Assembly: GCA_031549185.1 (NCBI GenBank)
Contig: JAVBQG010000017.1
Span: forward strand, 1-64,000
DNA from: JAVBQG01 sp031549185
GTDB taxonomy: Bacteria; Synergistota; Synergistia; Synergistales; Synergistaceae
DNA length: 64,000 nt
Direction: 5' to 3'
Shown here: positions 1 through 7,869 of the stretch, piece by piece
Layout: the number at the start of each line of letters is the position of its first letter
How positions within the stretch are numbered: the first letter of the stretch is position 1
Program-made: the position numbers and the translations under genes
Notes under the pieces: model-generated
What the model was told of the DNA's origin: nothing
The model's input: the letters and a program-made list of their open reading frames with translations, nothing else
Databases searched by the model: none

Positions 1-140
1 CAGCTTTTGCGTGGCACATGCTGTTCTAATGGGGCAAAGAGGGGATATTTCCCCTCCACTTGACCTTTCCCGGAGGTTTGGCGGGCATGCGCGATGAGAA
101 AATTACGGCACGGGGGTGGGGGTAATGGAGATTTGGGGGT
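1..140. other. Unassigned left edge with one hairpin
   Basis: No reading frame here is recognisable. A short inverted repeat at 39-56 (GAGGGGA/TCCCCTC arms) could be the end of a transcript entering from outside the window, but it has no clear U-tract. Nothing else is supported. Confidence 0.3.
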
Positions 141-151
141 TTATAGAGCTC

Positions 152-180
152 TTGCGCTTTCTCCCAAACGGTAATATAAT
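152..180 (+). promoter_or_regulatory. Sigma-70-type promoter of rpmE
   Basis: TTGCGC at 152-157 and a consensus TATAAT at 175-180 are separated by 17 bases. This places the transcription start near 187 and gives rpmE a leader of about 85 nt. Confidence 0.65.
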
Positions 181-185
181 ACACT

Positions 186-239
186 CTGCTGTTTTGAAAG
201 CAGCGTTTCGATCCTGGAAAAACGCCCGCTCCGGCGGGC
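186..239 (+). promoter_or_regulatory. Two stem-loops in the rpmE leader
   Basis: Two inverted repeats lie between the promoter and rpmE: CTGCT/AGCAG arms at 186-203 and GCCCGC/GCGGGC arms at 224-239. L31 leaders with autoregulatory structures are known in several phyla, so a regulatory leader is plausible, but no match to a named L31 leader motif could be checked. Confidence 0.35.
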
Positions 240-270
240 TTCAGTTACGAGCATTGGAGGTGTAACAGAG

Positions 271-510
271 ATGAAAAAGGACATCCACCCGAAATACGAG
301 CAGTGCACGGTCACCTGTTCCTGCGGCAATTCGTTCGTCACCCGCTCCACCCAGCCGGATATGAAGGTCGCGGTCTGCAACGCCTGCCATCCGTTCTACA
401 CCGGCAAGAAGGGGCGCGTCGTCGAGGCGGGCCGTCTGGAGAAGTTCCGCCAGAAGTACGCGGGCGTCAATTACGGCCAGAGGGACACGGACGCGAACAA
501 AGACGCTTAG
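271..510 (+). CDS. rpmE: 50S ribosomal protein L31, zinc-binding type
   Basis: A 79-residue protein of the usual L31 length. It starts MKKDIHP and carries the zinc ligands of the C+ form, C16 and C18 (TCSCGN) and C36 and C39 (CNACH), followed by the PFYTGK motif typical of L31. It sits on the outside of the large ribosomal subunit near the inter-subunit bridge. The zinc-containing form is usually replaced by a Cys-less paralogue under zinc starvation where one exists; none is seen here. The start is preceded by GGAGGTG. The gene stands alone between its own promoter (152-180) and a terminator (569-610). Confidence 0.97.
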   Translation: MKKDIHPKYEQCTVTCSCGNSFVTRSTQPDMKVAVCNACHPFYTGKKGRVVEAGRLEKFRQKYAGVNYGQRDTDANKDA

Positions 511-568
511 CGACAATATACCGATCCGGCCGCATTTGCCCAGAATCGCAAATGCCAGGATGACATCG

Positions 569-610
569 ACCCCTTATGTCCGTGTACGCGCAGATATAAG
601 GGGTTTTTTT
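569..610 (+). terminator. Rho-independent terminator of rpmE
   Basis: Arms ACCCCTTAT and ATAAGGGGT (569-577 and 596-604) are followed by an uninterrupted T-run ending at 610. The hairpin ends just before the thyX ribosome binding site. Confidence 0.85.
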
Positions 611-624
611 ATGGAGGAAAGCCC

Positions 625-1317
625 ATGGCCTGTAAAGCCGAACTGATCGCGCATACGACCGACCCCGTGCGGGTCGTGGCGGCGGCGGCGAAGCTCTGCT
701 ACAGCCCCTCGGCGGCCGCCGAACTGTTCGACGGGCTCGACGCGGACAAGGTGACGAAATTTCTGCACCAGCTGCGCTCGGTCGGGCACCTGTCGCCCTT
801 CGAGCACGCCTCGTTCACCTTCGCCGTCGGCGGCCTCAGCCGCGTTGCGTCGCACCAGCTGGTGCGGCACCGCGTGGCGAGCTACTCGCAACAGAGCCAG
901 CGCTACGTCACGATGGGCTCTCCGCGCGCGGTGCTGCCCCCGACCGTCGAGGAGATCCCCGAGGCGTTGGCGATCTGGGACGAGCAGGTCGCGGCGTCGT
1001 ACGGGGCCTACGAGAAGCTGGTCGCGCTCGGCGTTCCCAAGGAAGACGCGCGCTTCATCCTGCCGCACGGCTGGGAGACCAGCCTGGTGATGACGATGAA
1101 CGCGCGCGAGCTGCACCACTTCTTTGCGCTTCGCCTCTGCCGTCGCGCTCAGTGGGAGATCCGCGGGCTGGCCCGGCAGATGTTGATCCTCGCGCGAGAA
1201 GCCGCCCCCGAGCTCTTCGAACTCGCCGGCCCCTCCTGCGTGGCCGAGGGCGGCTGCAAGGAGTGGCACCCCTGCGGGGAGCCGTACGCGGGGATGGAGG
1301 ATCTGGTGAAGGGGTAG
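625..1317 (+). CDS. thyX: Flavin-dependent thymidylate synthase ThyX
   Basis: 230 residues, the normal ThyX size. The ThyX signature RHRxxSxxxxSxRY is present as RHRVASYSQQSQRY at about residue 80. The enzyme makes dTMP from dUMP using methylene-tetrahydrofolate, FAD and NADPH, and replaces ThyA. Family features such as the SPFEHASFTF segment and a late HGWETSLVMTMNARELHHF segment (flavin and nucleotide binding) are also intact. The start is supported by GGAGG about 10 bases upstream. No thyA is seen in the window. It is transcribed as a single gene ending before the repeat element at 1322-1522. Confidence 0.96.
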   Translation: MACKAELIAHTTDPVRVVAAAAKLCYSPSAAAELFDGLDADKVTKFLHQLRSVGHLSPFEHASFTFAVGGLSRVASHQLVRHRVASYSQQSQRYVTMGSPRAVLPPTVEEIPEALAIWDEQVAASYGAYEKLVALGVPKEDARFILPHGWETSLVMTMNARELHHFFALRLCRRAQWEIRGLARQMLILAREAAPELFELAGPSCVAEGGCKEWHPCGEPYAGMEDLVKG

Positions 1318-1321
1318 AGGC

Positions 1322-1522
1322 CTCCCCCTCGACGCGCTTTGTGCGCGTCGATCCCCCTCTAAAGAGGGGGACGAGGCGGATATTGATTTCTCAAGCTCTT
1401 CGGTCGCTACGCCAAAGCCGTTTCGCAGAAATATTTTTAAACCGTGAGGTCAAATGCAACGAGAAGCATCCTCGTCCCCCTCTTTAGAGGGGGATCGGCG
1501 TGCGAAGCAAGCCGAGGGGGAG
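1322..1522. mobile_element. MITE-like element with about 54-bp terminal inverted repeats
   Basis: The left end (1322-1376) and right end (1470-1522) are near-perfect reverse complements. Both contain CTCCCCCTCG, a variable loop, the internal palindrome CCCCCTCTAAAGAGGGGG and ACGAGG. The middle (about 95 bases) codes for nothing recognisable. The structure is that of a non-autonomous miniature element lying between thyX and the DUF1385 gene. No transposase is nearby. Confidence 0.6.
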
Positions 1523-1551
1523 TTCCCCCGGAAAGGCAAAAAATAAAAAGT

Positions 1552-2541
1552 ATGAAAAAAATTCTGGCAGTTTTATCGCATATTCTGAACCTGCTCGCCC
1601 TCTGGGCCGAGGATGGGGCGAAGGACGAGTCCCGCATCATCCCCGTCGGAGGGCAGGCGGTGATCGAGGGCGTCCTGATGAAGGGGCCGGAGCACTGGGG
1701 GCTGGTCGTGCGCGAGCCGTCCGGGAACCTCTGGACCAAGGCGTGGCTCGGGTCGGAGTGGCTGAAGAAGATGCCCTGGACGATCCCCGTGCTGCGCGGG
1801 TTCGCCTCGATGGTCGAGATGCTGCGCATCGGCATGAGGGCGCTCTCCCTCTCCGCCGAGCGGGCGCTGGGAGAGGACGACAGCTTCACCTGGAAGGAGC
1901 TGGCGATCTCGATCTTCTTCGCGCTGCTGATGGTCGTCGGGCTCTTCATCGCGCTGCCGGTGTGGCTCTCCGACAAGTTGACGACGCTGCTGGGCGCGTC
2001 GTACATCATGAAGAACGTCATCGAGGGTGTCGTGCGCGCCTCGGTGTTCGTCGGGTACGTGGCGATCGTCGGCCTCTGGAAAGACATCCGCCGGGTGTTC
2101 TGCTATCACGGGGCGGAGCACAAGACGATCAACGCCTACGAGAACCGGGTGCCGCTCTCGGTCGAGGGCGTAGCCGGCTGCTCGCGTATTCACAGGCGCT
2201 GCGGCACGTCGTTCATGCTGGTGGTCGTGGTGGTCAGCATCTTCGTATTCTCGTTCTTCGGCGAGGGGCCGGTGTGGCAGCGGGCGCTCGCCCGCGTCGT
2301 GCTGCTGCCGCTCGTCGTCGGGCTGTCGTACGAGATCATCAAGGGCGCCGCAAAATCGGACACCTGGGGGCGGTATCTCATATGGCCCGCGCTGTCGCTG
2401 CAGTACATTACGACGCGCGAGCCGGACGAATCGATGCTGGAGGTGGCGATCAAGTCGCTCGAAGTGGCGCTCGACCCGCAGGTCGTGTTGAGTTCGCTGG
2501 AAAAATCGGATGAGGTGAAAATGGATGGAGCTGTGGAGTAA
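1552..2541 (+). CDS. DUF1385 (YqhQ-like) membrane protein
   Basis: 329 residues from the ATG at 1552. The frame is open further upstream, but that part is only the inverted-repeat element, so the later start is chosen. The family signature is clear: GGQAVIEGVLMKGP near residue 35, then CYHGAEHKTINAYE and CSRIHRRCGTSFM. Several hydrophobic helices follow (around IFFALLMVVGLFIALPVW and LVVVVVSIFVFSF). The biochemical function is unknown. In many Gram-positive and related genomes the gene lies directly before prfA and prmC, as here; its end overlaps prfA by 17 bases, which suggests co-transcription and translational coupling. Confidence 0.88.
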   Translation: MKKILAVLSHILNLLALWAEDGAKDESRIIPVGGQAVIEGVLMKGPEHWGLVVREPSGNLWTKAWLGSEWLKKMPWTIPVLRGFASMVEMLRIGMRALSLSAERALGEDDSFTWKELAISIFFALLMVVGLFIALPVWLSDKLTTLLGASYIMKNVIEGVVRASVFVGYVAIVGLWKDIRRVFCYHGAEHKTINAYENRVPLSVEGVAGCSRIHRRCGTSFMLVVVVVSIFVFSFFGEGPVWQRALARVVLLPLVVGLSYEIIKGAAKSDTWGRYLIWPALSLQYITTREPDESMLEVAIKSLEVALDPQVVLSSLEKSDEVKMDGAVE

Positions 2542-3601
2542 GCTCGAGGAAGTCGAGAAGACCTATCGAGAGGTCGAGTCGCGCATGGCGGAGCCGGGCG
2601 TGGCCTCGAACCCCGCCGAGATGCAGGTGCTGGGCAAGAAGCACGTCGAGCTGGAGCCGATCGTGGAAGCGTATCACGAGTACAAGCGCGTGTCGCAGGA
2701 GATCGGGGACGCGCGCGCGATGATCGCGGGCGAGACCGACGAGGAGATGCGAGCGATGGCGAAGGAGGAGCTCGCCTCGCTGGAGGAGAAGCTTCCCGGC
2801 CTGGAGCACGAGATCCACGTGTTGCTGCTGCCGAGGGATGTCAACGACGACCGCAACGTCGTAATCGAAATCCGCGGCGGTACCGGCGGCGAGGAGGCGG
2901 CGCTCTTCGCGGCGGACCTCTTCCGCATGTACACACGCTTCGCCGAGCGCGAGGGCTGGCGCGTGGAGATTCTCGATGCCAGCGAGACAGGCATCGGCGG
3001 ATACAAGGAGATCATCTTCCGCATCGAGGCCAAGGGCGCCTACAGTCGCTTCAAGTTCGAGAGCGGCGTGCACCGCGTGCAGCGCGTCCCCGTCACCGAG
3101 GCGGGCGGCCGCGTGCATACATCGGCGGCGACCGTGGCGGTGCTGCCGGAGGCCGAGGACGTGGACGTCGAGGTCCGCACGGAGGACCTGAAGATCGACA
3201 CTTACCGCTCCAGCGGTGCCGGCGGACAGCATGTCAACATGACCGACTCGGCGGTGCGCATCACGCACCTTCCGACCGGTGTCGTCGTCACCTGCCAGGA
3301 CGAGCGCTCGCAGATCAAGAACCGCGCCAAGGCCATGCAACTGCTGCGCACGAAGCTCTACGACGTCGAGTTGCGCAAGCGGCAGGACGCGATGGCGGCC
3401 GAGCGCAAGGGGCAGGTCGGCTCCGGCGACAGGTCGGAGCGCATCCGCACCTACAACTTTCCGCAGAACCGCGTCACCGACCACCGCATCGGACTCACGC
3501 TGCACAAGCTCGACCAGGTCGTGGAAGGCGATCTCTACGAGATGATCGACGCCCTCACGATGGCCGACCAGGCGGAACGCATGAAGAACTATGCCGCATA
3601 G
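2525..3601 (+). CDS. prfA: Peptide chain release factor 1
   Basis: 358 residues, the normal RF1 length. It recognises UAA and UAG stops and triggers hydrolysis of peptidyl-tRNA. The catalytic GGQ is in SSGAGGQHVNMTDSAVR at about residue 228, and the stop-codon recognition (PxT) region is in the VEVRTEDLKIDTYRSS neighbourhood. The GGQ glutamine is the target of PrmC, whose gene follows and overlaps the end of prfA by 11 bases. The cluster DUF1385-prfA-prmC reads as one translationally coupled operon. Confidence 0.97.
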   Translation: MELWSKLEEVEKTYREVESRMAEPGVASNPAEMQVLGKKHVELEPIVEAYHEYKRVSQEIGDARAMIAGETDEEMRAMAKEELASLEEKLPGLEHEIHVLLLPRDVNDDRNVVIEIRGGTGGEEAALFAADLFRMYTRFAEREGWRVEILDASETGIGGYKEIIFRIEAKGAYSRFKFESGVHRVQRVPVTEAGGRVHTSAATVAVLPEAEDVDVEVRTEDLKIDTYRSSGAGGQHVNMTDSAVRITHLPTGVVVTCQDERSQIKNRAKAMQLLRTKLYDVELRKRQDAMAAERKGQVGSGDRSERIRTYNFPQNRVTDHRIGLTLHKLDQVVEGDLYEMIDALTMADQAERMKNYAA

Positions 3602-4466
3602 CGTCTCGCTCGGCCAGCTGCGCGCGGCTGTGCGCGGCATGTTGGCCGACGCGGATGTGCAGGAGCCGCACTTCGAGGCCGACCAGATCGTCGCCCGCGT
3701 GATGGAGCTCCCGCGCGCCCATCTGCACGCGCATCCCGAGACGATCGTGCCCCCTCTGAAATTTTCGAAGATCATCGAGCTCGCGATCCTGCGGAGCTCC
3801 GGCGAACCGCTCGGCTACGTGCTGGGGGACGCCCTCTTCTGCGGGCGGACCTTTTTCGTCGACCACCGTGTGCTGATTCCGCGCCCGGAGACGGAGATCC
3901 TCACGCAGTGGGCGGACCGTCTGGCAAAAGCGACGCCGGCGCCCGGCGTCTTCGCCGACTGGTGCACGGGAAGCGGCTGTATCGCGGTCACATTGCTGCT
4001 GGACAACCCCGGTTGGCGGGCCTTTGCGGTCGATTCCAGCCCCGGCGCGCTCGCGGTGGCGCGAGAGAACGCCGAGCGCGCGGGCGTCGGGGACCGCGTC
4101 GAATTCATATGCTGCGCGCGGCCGCGGGAGGCCGCGGAAAAAATTCCCGCCGCCTCGCTCGATTTCATCGTCTCCAACCCCCCTTACATTCCCACGAATA
4201 CGATCTCATCGCTCGAGCCTCAGGTCCGCGATCACGAGCCGCGCGAGGCGCTCGACGGCGGGCCGGACGGCCTCGACGTCTGCCGCCTGCTGCTGGAAGA
4301 ACTGCCGTACTTTATGAAACAGGGCGCGCCCTTCGCCTTCGAGACGGGCGGCGCGGATCAGGTTGACCTCCTCGCCGGAGAGGCGCGCGGTGTGCTCGCA
4401 TACGCCGAAAGTTTCGCGGACGGGCTTGGAATACGTAGATTTATGGTCTGGCGCAACGCGGCCTGA
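3591..4466 (+). CDS. prmC: Release factor glutamine N5-methyltransferase
   Basis: 291 residues with the two-domain HemK/PrmC layout: a helical N-terminal substrate domain (1-80), then a Rossmann-type AdoMet domain. The catalytic NPPY motif is present (VSNPPYIPTN, about residue 198), and RPETEILTQW marks the domain junction. It methylates the GGQ glutamine of RF1 and RF2. The AdoMet glycine-rich loop reads ADWCTGSGCIAVTL, a normal variant. The start lies inside the end of prfA, consistent with coupling. No terminator is obvious before the next gene. Confidence 0.95.
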   Translation: MPHSVSLGQLRAAVRGMLADADVQEPHFEADQIVARVMELPRAHLHAHPETIVPPLKFSKIIELAILRSSGEPLGYVLGDALFCGRTFFVDHRVLIPRPETEILTQWADRLAKATPAPGVFADWCTGSGCIAVTLLLDNPGWRAFAVDSSPGALAVARENAERAGVGDRVEFICCARPREAAEKIPAASLDFIVSNPPYIPTNTISSLEPQVRDHEPREALDGGPDGLDVCRLLLEELPYFMKQGAPFAFETGGADQVDLLAGEARGVLAYAESFADGLGIRRFMVWRNAA

Positions 4467-4555
4467 GAAGTTAGAATGATCCTACGGGCGAAGGCGTATG
4501 ATTTTCGGAATCCTGTGCGAAAAATAAAAAAATAGAAAGCGGAGGGTGATCGAGG

Positions 4556-5743
4556 ATGGAGAAGAGAGGGCTGGTCATCATAGGCGGAGGGCCGGCGGGG
4601 CTGTCGGCGGCGATATACGGGCGCCGCGCCGGTTTGGACGTGCTGGTGATCGAAAAAGGGATGTTCGGCGGGCAGATCAACGTTACGTCGGAGATCGAGA
4701 ACTTCCCCGGCATCGCGCACGCGGAGGGCATGGAGCTGGCGGAGACCTTCCGCAAGCACGCCGAGGTCTTCAAGCCGGAGTTCCGCGACTGCAGGGTCGA
4801 GGGCCTCGTCTGCGAGAACGGCAAGAAGGTCGTGAAGACGAGCAAGGGGGATATCGAGGCCGAGGCCGTGATCATCGCCACAGGCGCGTCGTTCCGCCAC
4901 ACCGGCTGCAAGGGTGAGGAGGAGTTCGGCGGGCGCGGGGTCAGCTATTGCGCGGTCTGCGACGGCGCGTTCTTCGAGGACGAGGTCGTGGCGGTTATCG
5001 GCGGCGGCAACACCGCGGTCGAAGAGGCGGGATATCTGACGCAGTTCGCCTCGAAGGTCTACATCATCCATCGCCGCGACGAATTCCGTGCCGACCGCGT
5101 GGTCGTCGAGCGCGCGCTCGCCAACCCCAAGATCGAGCCCGTCTGGAACTCGGTCGTGGAGGAGATCGCGGGCGAGGACATGGTCGAGAAGGTCGTCGTG
5201 CGCAACGTCAAGACGGGCGAGACGAGCGAACTTCCCGTGGCGGGCGTCTTCGTCTTCGTCGGAACTGAGCCCAACATCGACTTTCTGGACGGCCAGCTCG
5301 AGCGCAACGGCAAGTGGATCGTCACCAACGACCACATGGAGACCTCCGAGGAGGGCGTCTTTGCGGCGGGCGACGTGCGCGACAAGTTCCTCCGCCAGGT
5401 CGTGACGGCCGCAGCCGACGGCGCGATCGCCGCCATGGCGGCCTACGAGTACATCTCGGCCCAGCTGCACACGCAGTCGGTGCTCTTCGCGCCGGAGAAG
5501 GCCGTGGCGATCTTCACCTCCAGCATCGACGGCAAGCAGATCGCCCTGATAAACGAGGTCGATAAGTGGACGAAGGAGAGCGGCGTCAAGATCGTGGCGG
5601 TCGATGGCTACCGCAACATCCGCATGCGCGAGAAGCTCGGGGTCAAGGAGCTGCCGACGATCGTTGAACTGGCGAAGGGAAACAAGATCCGCGAGCGCGT
5701 CGTCCAGTCGCTGGAGGACGTGAAGGAGTTCTGCGGCGCGTAG
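4556..5743 (+). CDS. trxB: Thioredoxin reductase with a Cys-less thioredoxin-like tail
   Basis: 395 residues, about 80 longer than an ordinary TrxB. Residues 1-300 form a normal low-molecular-weight thioredoxin reductase: FAD loop IIGGGPAGLSAA near residue 9, redox motif CAVC in SYCAVCDGAFF, NADPH loop VIGGGNTAVEEA and FAD motif GVFAAGDVRD. The remaining part looks like a thioredoxin fold (KAVAIFTSS, then VKIVAVDGYRN, then GVKELPTIVEL with a cis-proline position), but the active-site WCGPC is replaced by SSIDG, so both redox cysteines are missing. The tail may be a docking or structural domain. The start follows GGAGGGTGATCGAGG. Confidence 0.9.
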   Translation: MEKRGLVIIGGGPAGLSAAIYGRRAGLDVLVIEKGMFGGQINVTSEIENFPGIAHAEGMELAETFRKHAEVFKPEFRDCRVEGLVCENGKKVVKTSKGDIEAEAVIIATGASFRHTGCKGEEEFGGRGVSYCAVCDGAFFEDEVVAVIGGGNTAVEEAGYLTQFASKVYIIHRRDEFRADRVVVERALANPKIEPVWNSVVEEIAGEDMVEKVVVRNVKTGETSELPVAGVFVFVGTEPNIDFLDGQLERNGKWIVTNDHMETSEEGVFAAGDVRDKFLRQVVTAAADGAIAAMAAYEYISAQLHTQSVLFAPEKAVAIFTSSIDGKQIALINEVDKWTKESGVKIVAVDGYRNIRMREKLGVKELPTIVELAKGNKIRERVVQSLEDVKEFCGA

Positions 5744-5793
5744 CGAGGGCGCGCGTTGCGCGTCGCGTACGGGGTGCCGCGCCATATCGCCGC

Positions 5794-5941
5794 AGGGGTT
5801 GTGCAAAAACATCGTCTTTCGTAGGGGCGAACTGCGTTCGCCCGCGTGAAAACACGGTTCTTTCGAGGACGAACGGGCGGACACAGTTCGCCCCTACAGC
5901 AATATTGCACAGCCCCTGTAGAAACGGCGTTTTTGCACGGT
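5794..5941. repeat. Intergenic inverted-repeat element, copy 1
   Basis: The 358 bases between trxB and the PfkB gene hold this element. Core arms GTAGGGGCGAACTGCGTTCG... (5821-5844) and its near reverse complement (5874-5897) lie inside a second set of ends containing GTGCAAAAAC and GGCGTTTTTGCAC. Related elements lie at 23914-24017 and 50653-50728. No gene was seen in the rest of the gap; a -10-like TATAAT lies at 6024-6029. Confidence 0.6.
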
Positions 5942-6023
5942 CCAGAAGTGCGGGAGTTACGCTTTTTTGGTCTTTTGTCTGCAATCTTTGCGATCGATTG
6001 TTTTTCCATCAGACCTTTTACGA

Positions 6024-6029
6024 TATAAT
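6024..6029 (+). promoter_or_regulatory. Possible -10 box for the PfkB-CBS genes
   Basis: A perfect TATAAT lies in AT-rich sequence 73 bases before the PfkB start. No good -35 box is found at 16-18 bases upstream; TTGTTT at 5998 gives a 20-base spacer. It is offered as a weak promoter call. Confidence 0.35.
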
Positions 6030-6101
6030 ATAGAAAACATAAAAGATTCAGAGCTTTTTCGGTCGCTCTGATCCGTTCTCATATATCGGAGGTGTGGACC
6101 T

Positions 6102-7037
6102 ATGATCATCACGGTTACTCCGAATCCGGCCATGGACGAAGGCTACACGGTGTCGGAGCTGCGTCCAGGGCGCTGGTTTCGGGCGAAGGACGTGAATCGT
6201 TCTCCGGGCGGAAGGGGTATCAACGTCTCGATCGTCCTCAAGCAGCTCGGCTACGATTCGGTTGCGACTGGTTTTCTCGCGGGCCATTCGGGCGCCTACA
6301 TACGCGACAACATGCTCGAACGGGGGATATCGACGAACTTCGTCAACATCAAAGGGGAGAACAGGACCAACACGTTCATCCTCGACGAGCTGGGCGGCAT
6401 CGAAACGGCGGTCACCGATGTCGGACCGACGGTCTTCGAGGACGCGCAGAAACGCCTCCTCTGGAATATCGACCGCCTGCTCCCCAGGGCGACGGCGGTC
6501 ATCATGGGCGGTTCGCTGCCGCCGGGCGTTCCGGACGGCTTTTTCAAGGACGTCATCAACCGGGTGAAGCGCAAGAACATCCCCGTTTTCATCGACGCGT
6601 ACGGCAAGGCCCTCGACCTGGCGATCGAGGCGCTTCCGACCGTAGTCAAGCTCGACCATCGTTTTATGGACACCGTCCGCGGCATCTCCCTCTCCACGCT
6701 GGACCATCTGATCGAAATCTCCAAGAAAATATTCGACGAGGGCGTCGACTGGGTCATTACCTCGTACTTTAACAATTCCAACGTCTTCTGTACGCCGAAG
6801 GGCTTCTTCATGGCGGAGATCAAGCCGGAGAAAATCCTCACCTTTCGCAGCGCGAACGACGCCCTGATGGCGGGCATGATCGTCGCCCGGGAGGAGCGCA
6901 TGGGCCTGGAGGATACGATCCGCTTCGCCATGGCCTGCGTGCAGGAGAACGCCCGCTACTCCGAGAAGGGTGTGCCTTCGCGCGAGGCGGTCGACGCGGC
7001 GGTCGGCGACATTACCATCCAGAAGTTGGATAAGTAA
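6102..7037 (+). CDS. PfkB-family sugar kinase (1-phosphofructokinase-like)
   Basis: 311 residues. The N-terminus MIITVTPNPAMDEGY and the loop SPGGRGINVSIVLKQLGY are those of the FruK/LacC branch of PfkB kinases, which phosphorylate fructose-1-phosphate or tagatose-6-phosphate. GGSLPPGVP is the second conserved segment. The usual anion-hole motif GAGD near the C-terminus reads SAND (FRSANDALMAGMI): the catalytic Asp is kept but the glycines are lost. Substrate and activity are therefore uncertain. No PTS genes lie nearby. It is followed 14 bases later by the CBS-pair gene, probably in one transcript. RBS GGAGGTG. Confidence 0.8.
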   Translation: MIITVTPNPAMDEGYTVSELRPGRWFRAKDVNRSPGGRGINVSIVLKQLGYDSVATGFLAGHSGAYIRDNMLERGISTNFVNIKGENRTNTFILDELGGIETAVTDVGPTVFEDAQKRLLWNIDRLLPRATAVIMGGSLPPGVPDGFFKDVINRVKRKNIPVFIDAYGKALDLAIEALPTVVKLDHRFMDTVRGISLSTLDHLIEISKKIFDEGVDWVITSYFNNSNVFCTPKGFFMAEIKPEKILTFRSANDALMAGMIVAREERMGLEDTIRFAMACVQENARYSEKGVPSREAVDAAVGDITIQKLDK

Positions 7038-7051
7038 AGGGGGCACAGCAG

Positions 7052-7537
7052 ATGCAGGTTCGGGATATTATGGACAGAGACCTGACTTCCCTCGCGGAGG
7101 ATTCCACGCTTCTGCAGGCGATCGCGGTGATGGCCGCGCACAAGAGGAACGGCCTGCCGGTGCTGAACGACGACGGGCGCGTGATCGGCATCATCAGCGA
7201 GAAGGACATTTTGCGGGCGGTCATACCGGGCTACCTGGGCTATATGGACGACAATTTCGCGATGCCGGACATCGAGAAGATCAAGGCGCGCGTCAAGCTC
7301 GTCGGCAATGACGTCGTGAGCGACTACATGTCGAAGAACGCGATCGTCTTCGACGAGTACGAGACGGTCTCGAACGCGATGGTGACGATGTTCAAGAAGG
7401 ACATCCACCGGGCCCCGGTCGTGACGGCGGGTTCGCTCGTCGGCGTCGTCGACCGCGAGGAGATCCTGAAGGGTTTCGTGCACGACAACTTCGAGGACGG
7501 CGAGGTGCCGATCCCGATGCCGGACACGGCAGGGTAA
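7052..7537 (+). CDS. CBS-domain pair protein
   Basis: 161 residues made almost entirely of two CBS motifs: residues 1-60 (VRDIMDRDLTSL ... GIISEKDILRAV) and about 88-150 (VSDYMSKNAIVF ... GVVDREEILKGFV). Such pairs bind adenosyl nucleotides and act as energy or ligand sensors. There is no attached enzyme, transporter or DNA-binding domain. Its position just after the PfkB kinase, with a good terminator behind it, suggests the two are co-expressed and perhaps that it senses nucleotide state for that pathway (inference). RBS AAAGGGGG. Confidence 0.88.
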   Translation: MQVRDIMDRDLTSLAEDSTLLQAIAVMAAHKRNGLPVLNDDGRVIGIISEKDILRAVIPGYLGYMDDNFAMPDIEKIKARVKLVGNDVVSDYMSKNAIVFDEYETVSNAMVTMFKKDIHRAPVVTAGSLVGVVDREEILKGFVHDNFEDGEVPIPMPDTAG

Positions 7538-7564
7538 CGGTAGAACGGAAAGGCAGAAAAAGCG

Positions 7565-7597
7565 AACCGGACGGCGAAACTTGCCGCCCGGTTTTTT
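7565..7597 (+). terminator. Terminator of the PfkB-CBS operon
   Basis: Stem arms AACCGGaCGGC and GCCGcCCGGTT around a 7-base loop, followed by TTTTTT. It is a strong intrinsic terminator at the left border of the lower-GC region. Confidence 0.85.
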
Positions 7598-7645
7598 GTG
7601 CCTCGTTGGTATTGCAATGTTGTTGTAGAGAATTTGAGATTCGTC

Positions 7646-7673
7646 TTTACATAAAAATTTATTCATCTATAAT
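7646..7673 (+). promoter_or_regulatory. Promoter of the liv operon
   Basis: TTTACA at 7646-7651 and TATAAT at 7668-7673 are 16 bases apart in AT-rich sequence. A leader of about 190 nt precedes livK. The 332-base gap between the CBS gene and livK holds only this promoter, the preceding terminator and the leader. Confidence 0.6.
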
Positions 7674-7869
7674 AAATCCGAAAAGTTGTATTGGATTTCT
7701 AGCACGGAAGAATTGATTTTGGTATGATGCACAACATTTTGCCGCGTGGTCGGCCGGCAGAAAGAGAGGGGGCTGACATTATAGAGAGGAGCGCCTTGTC
7801 TTGTATGTGAGTTTTGTCCTTCGTTTTTTCGTTATGGTTATCGAAGCCAAAGAAGGGAGATCAAGGTTC

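Noticed and set aside
2450..3775. Long antisense open frames over prfA and other GC-rich genes (also at 47496-49289, 58647-60887 and 24024-25418)
   Set aside because: They lie opposite well-identified genes, have repetitive Arg/Ala/Asp/His composition typical of GC-rich shadows and lack family motifs.
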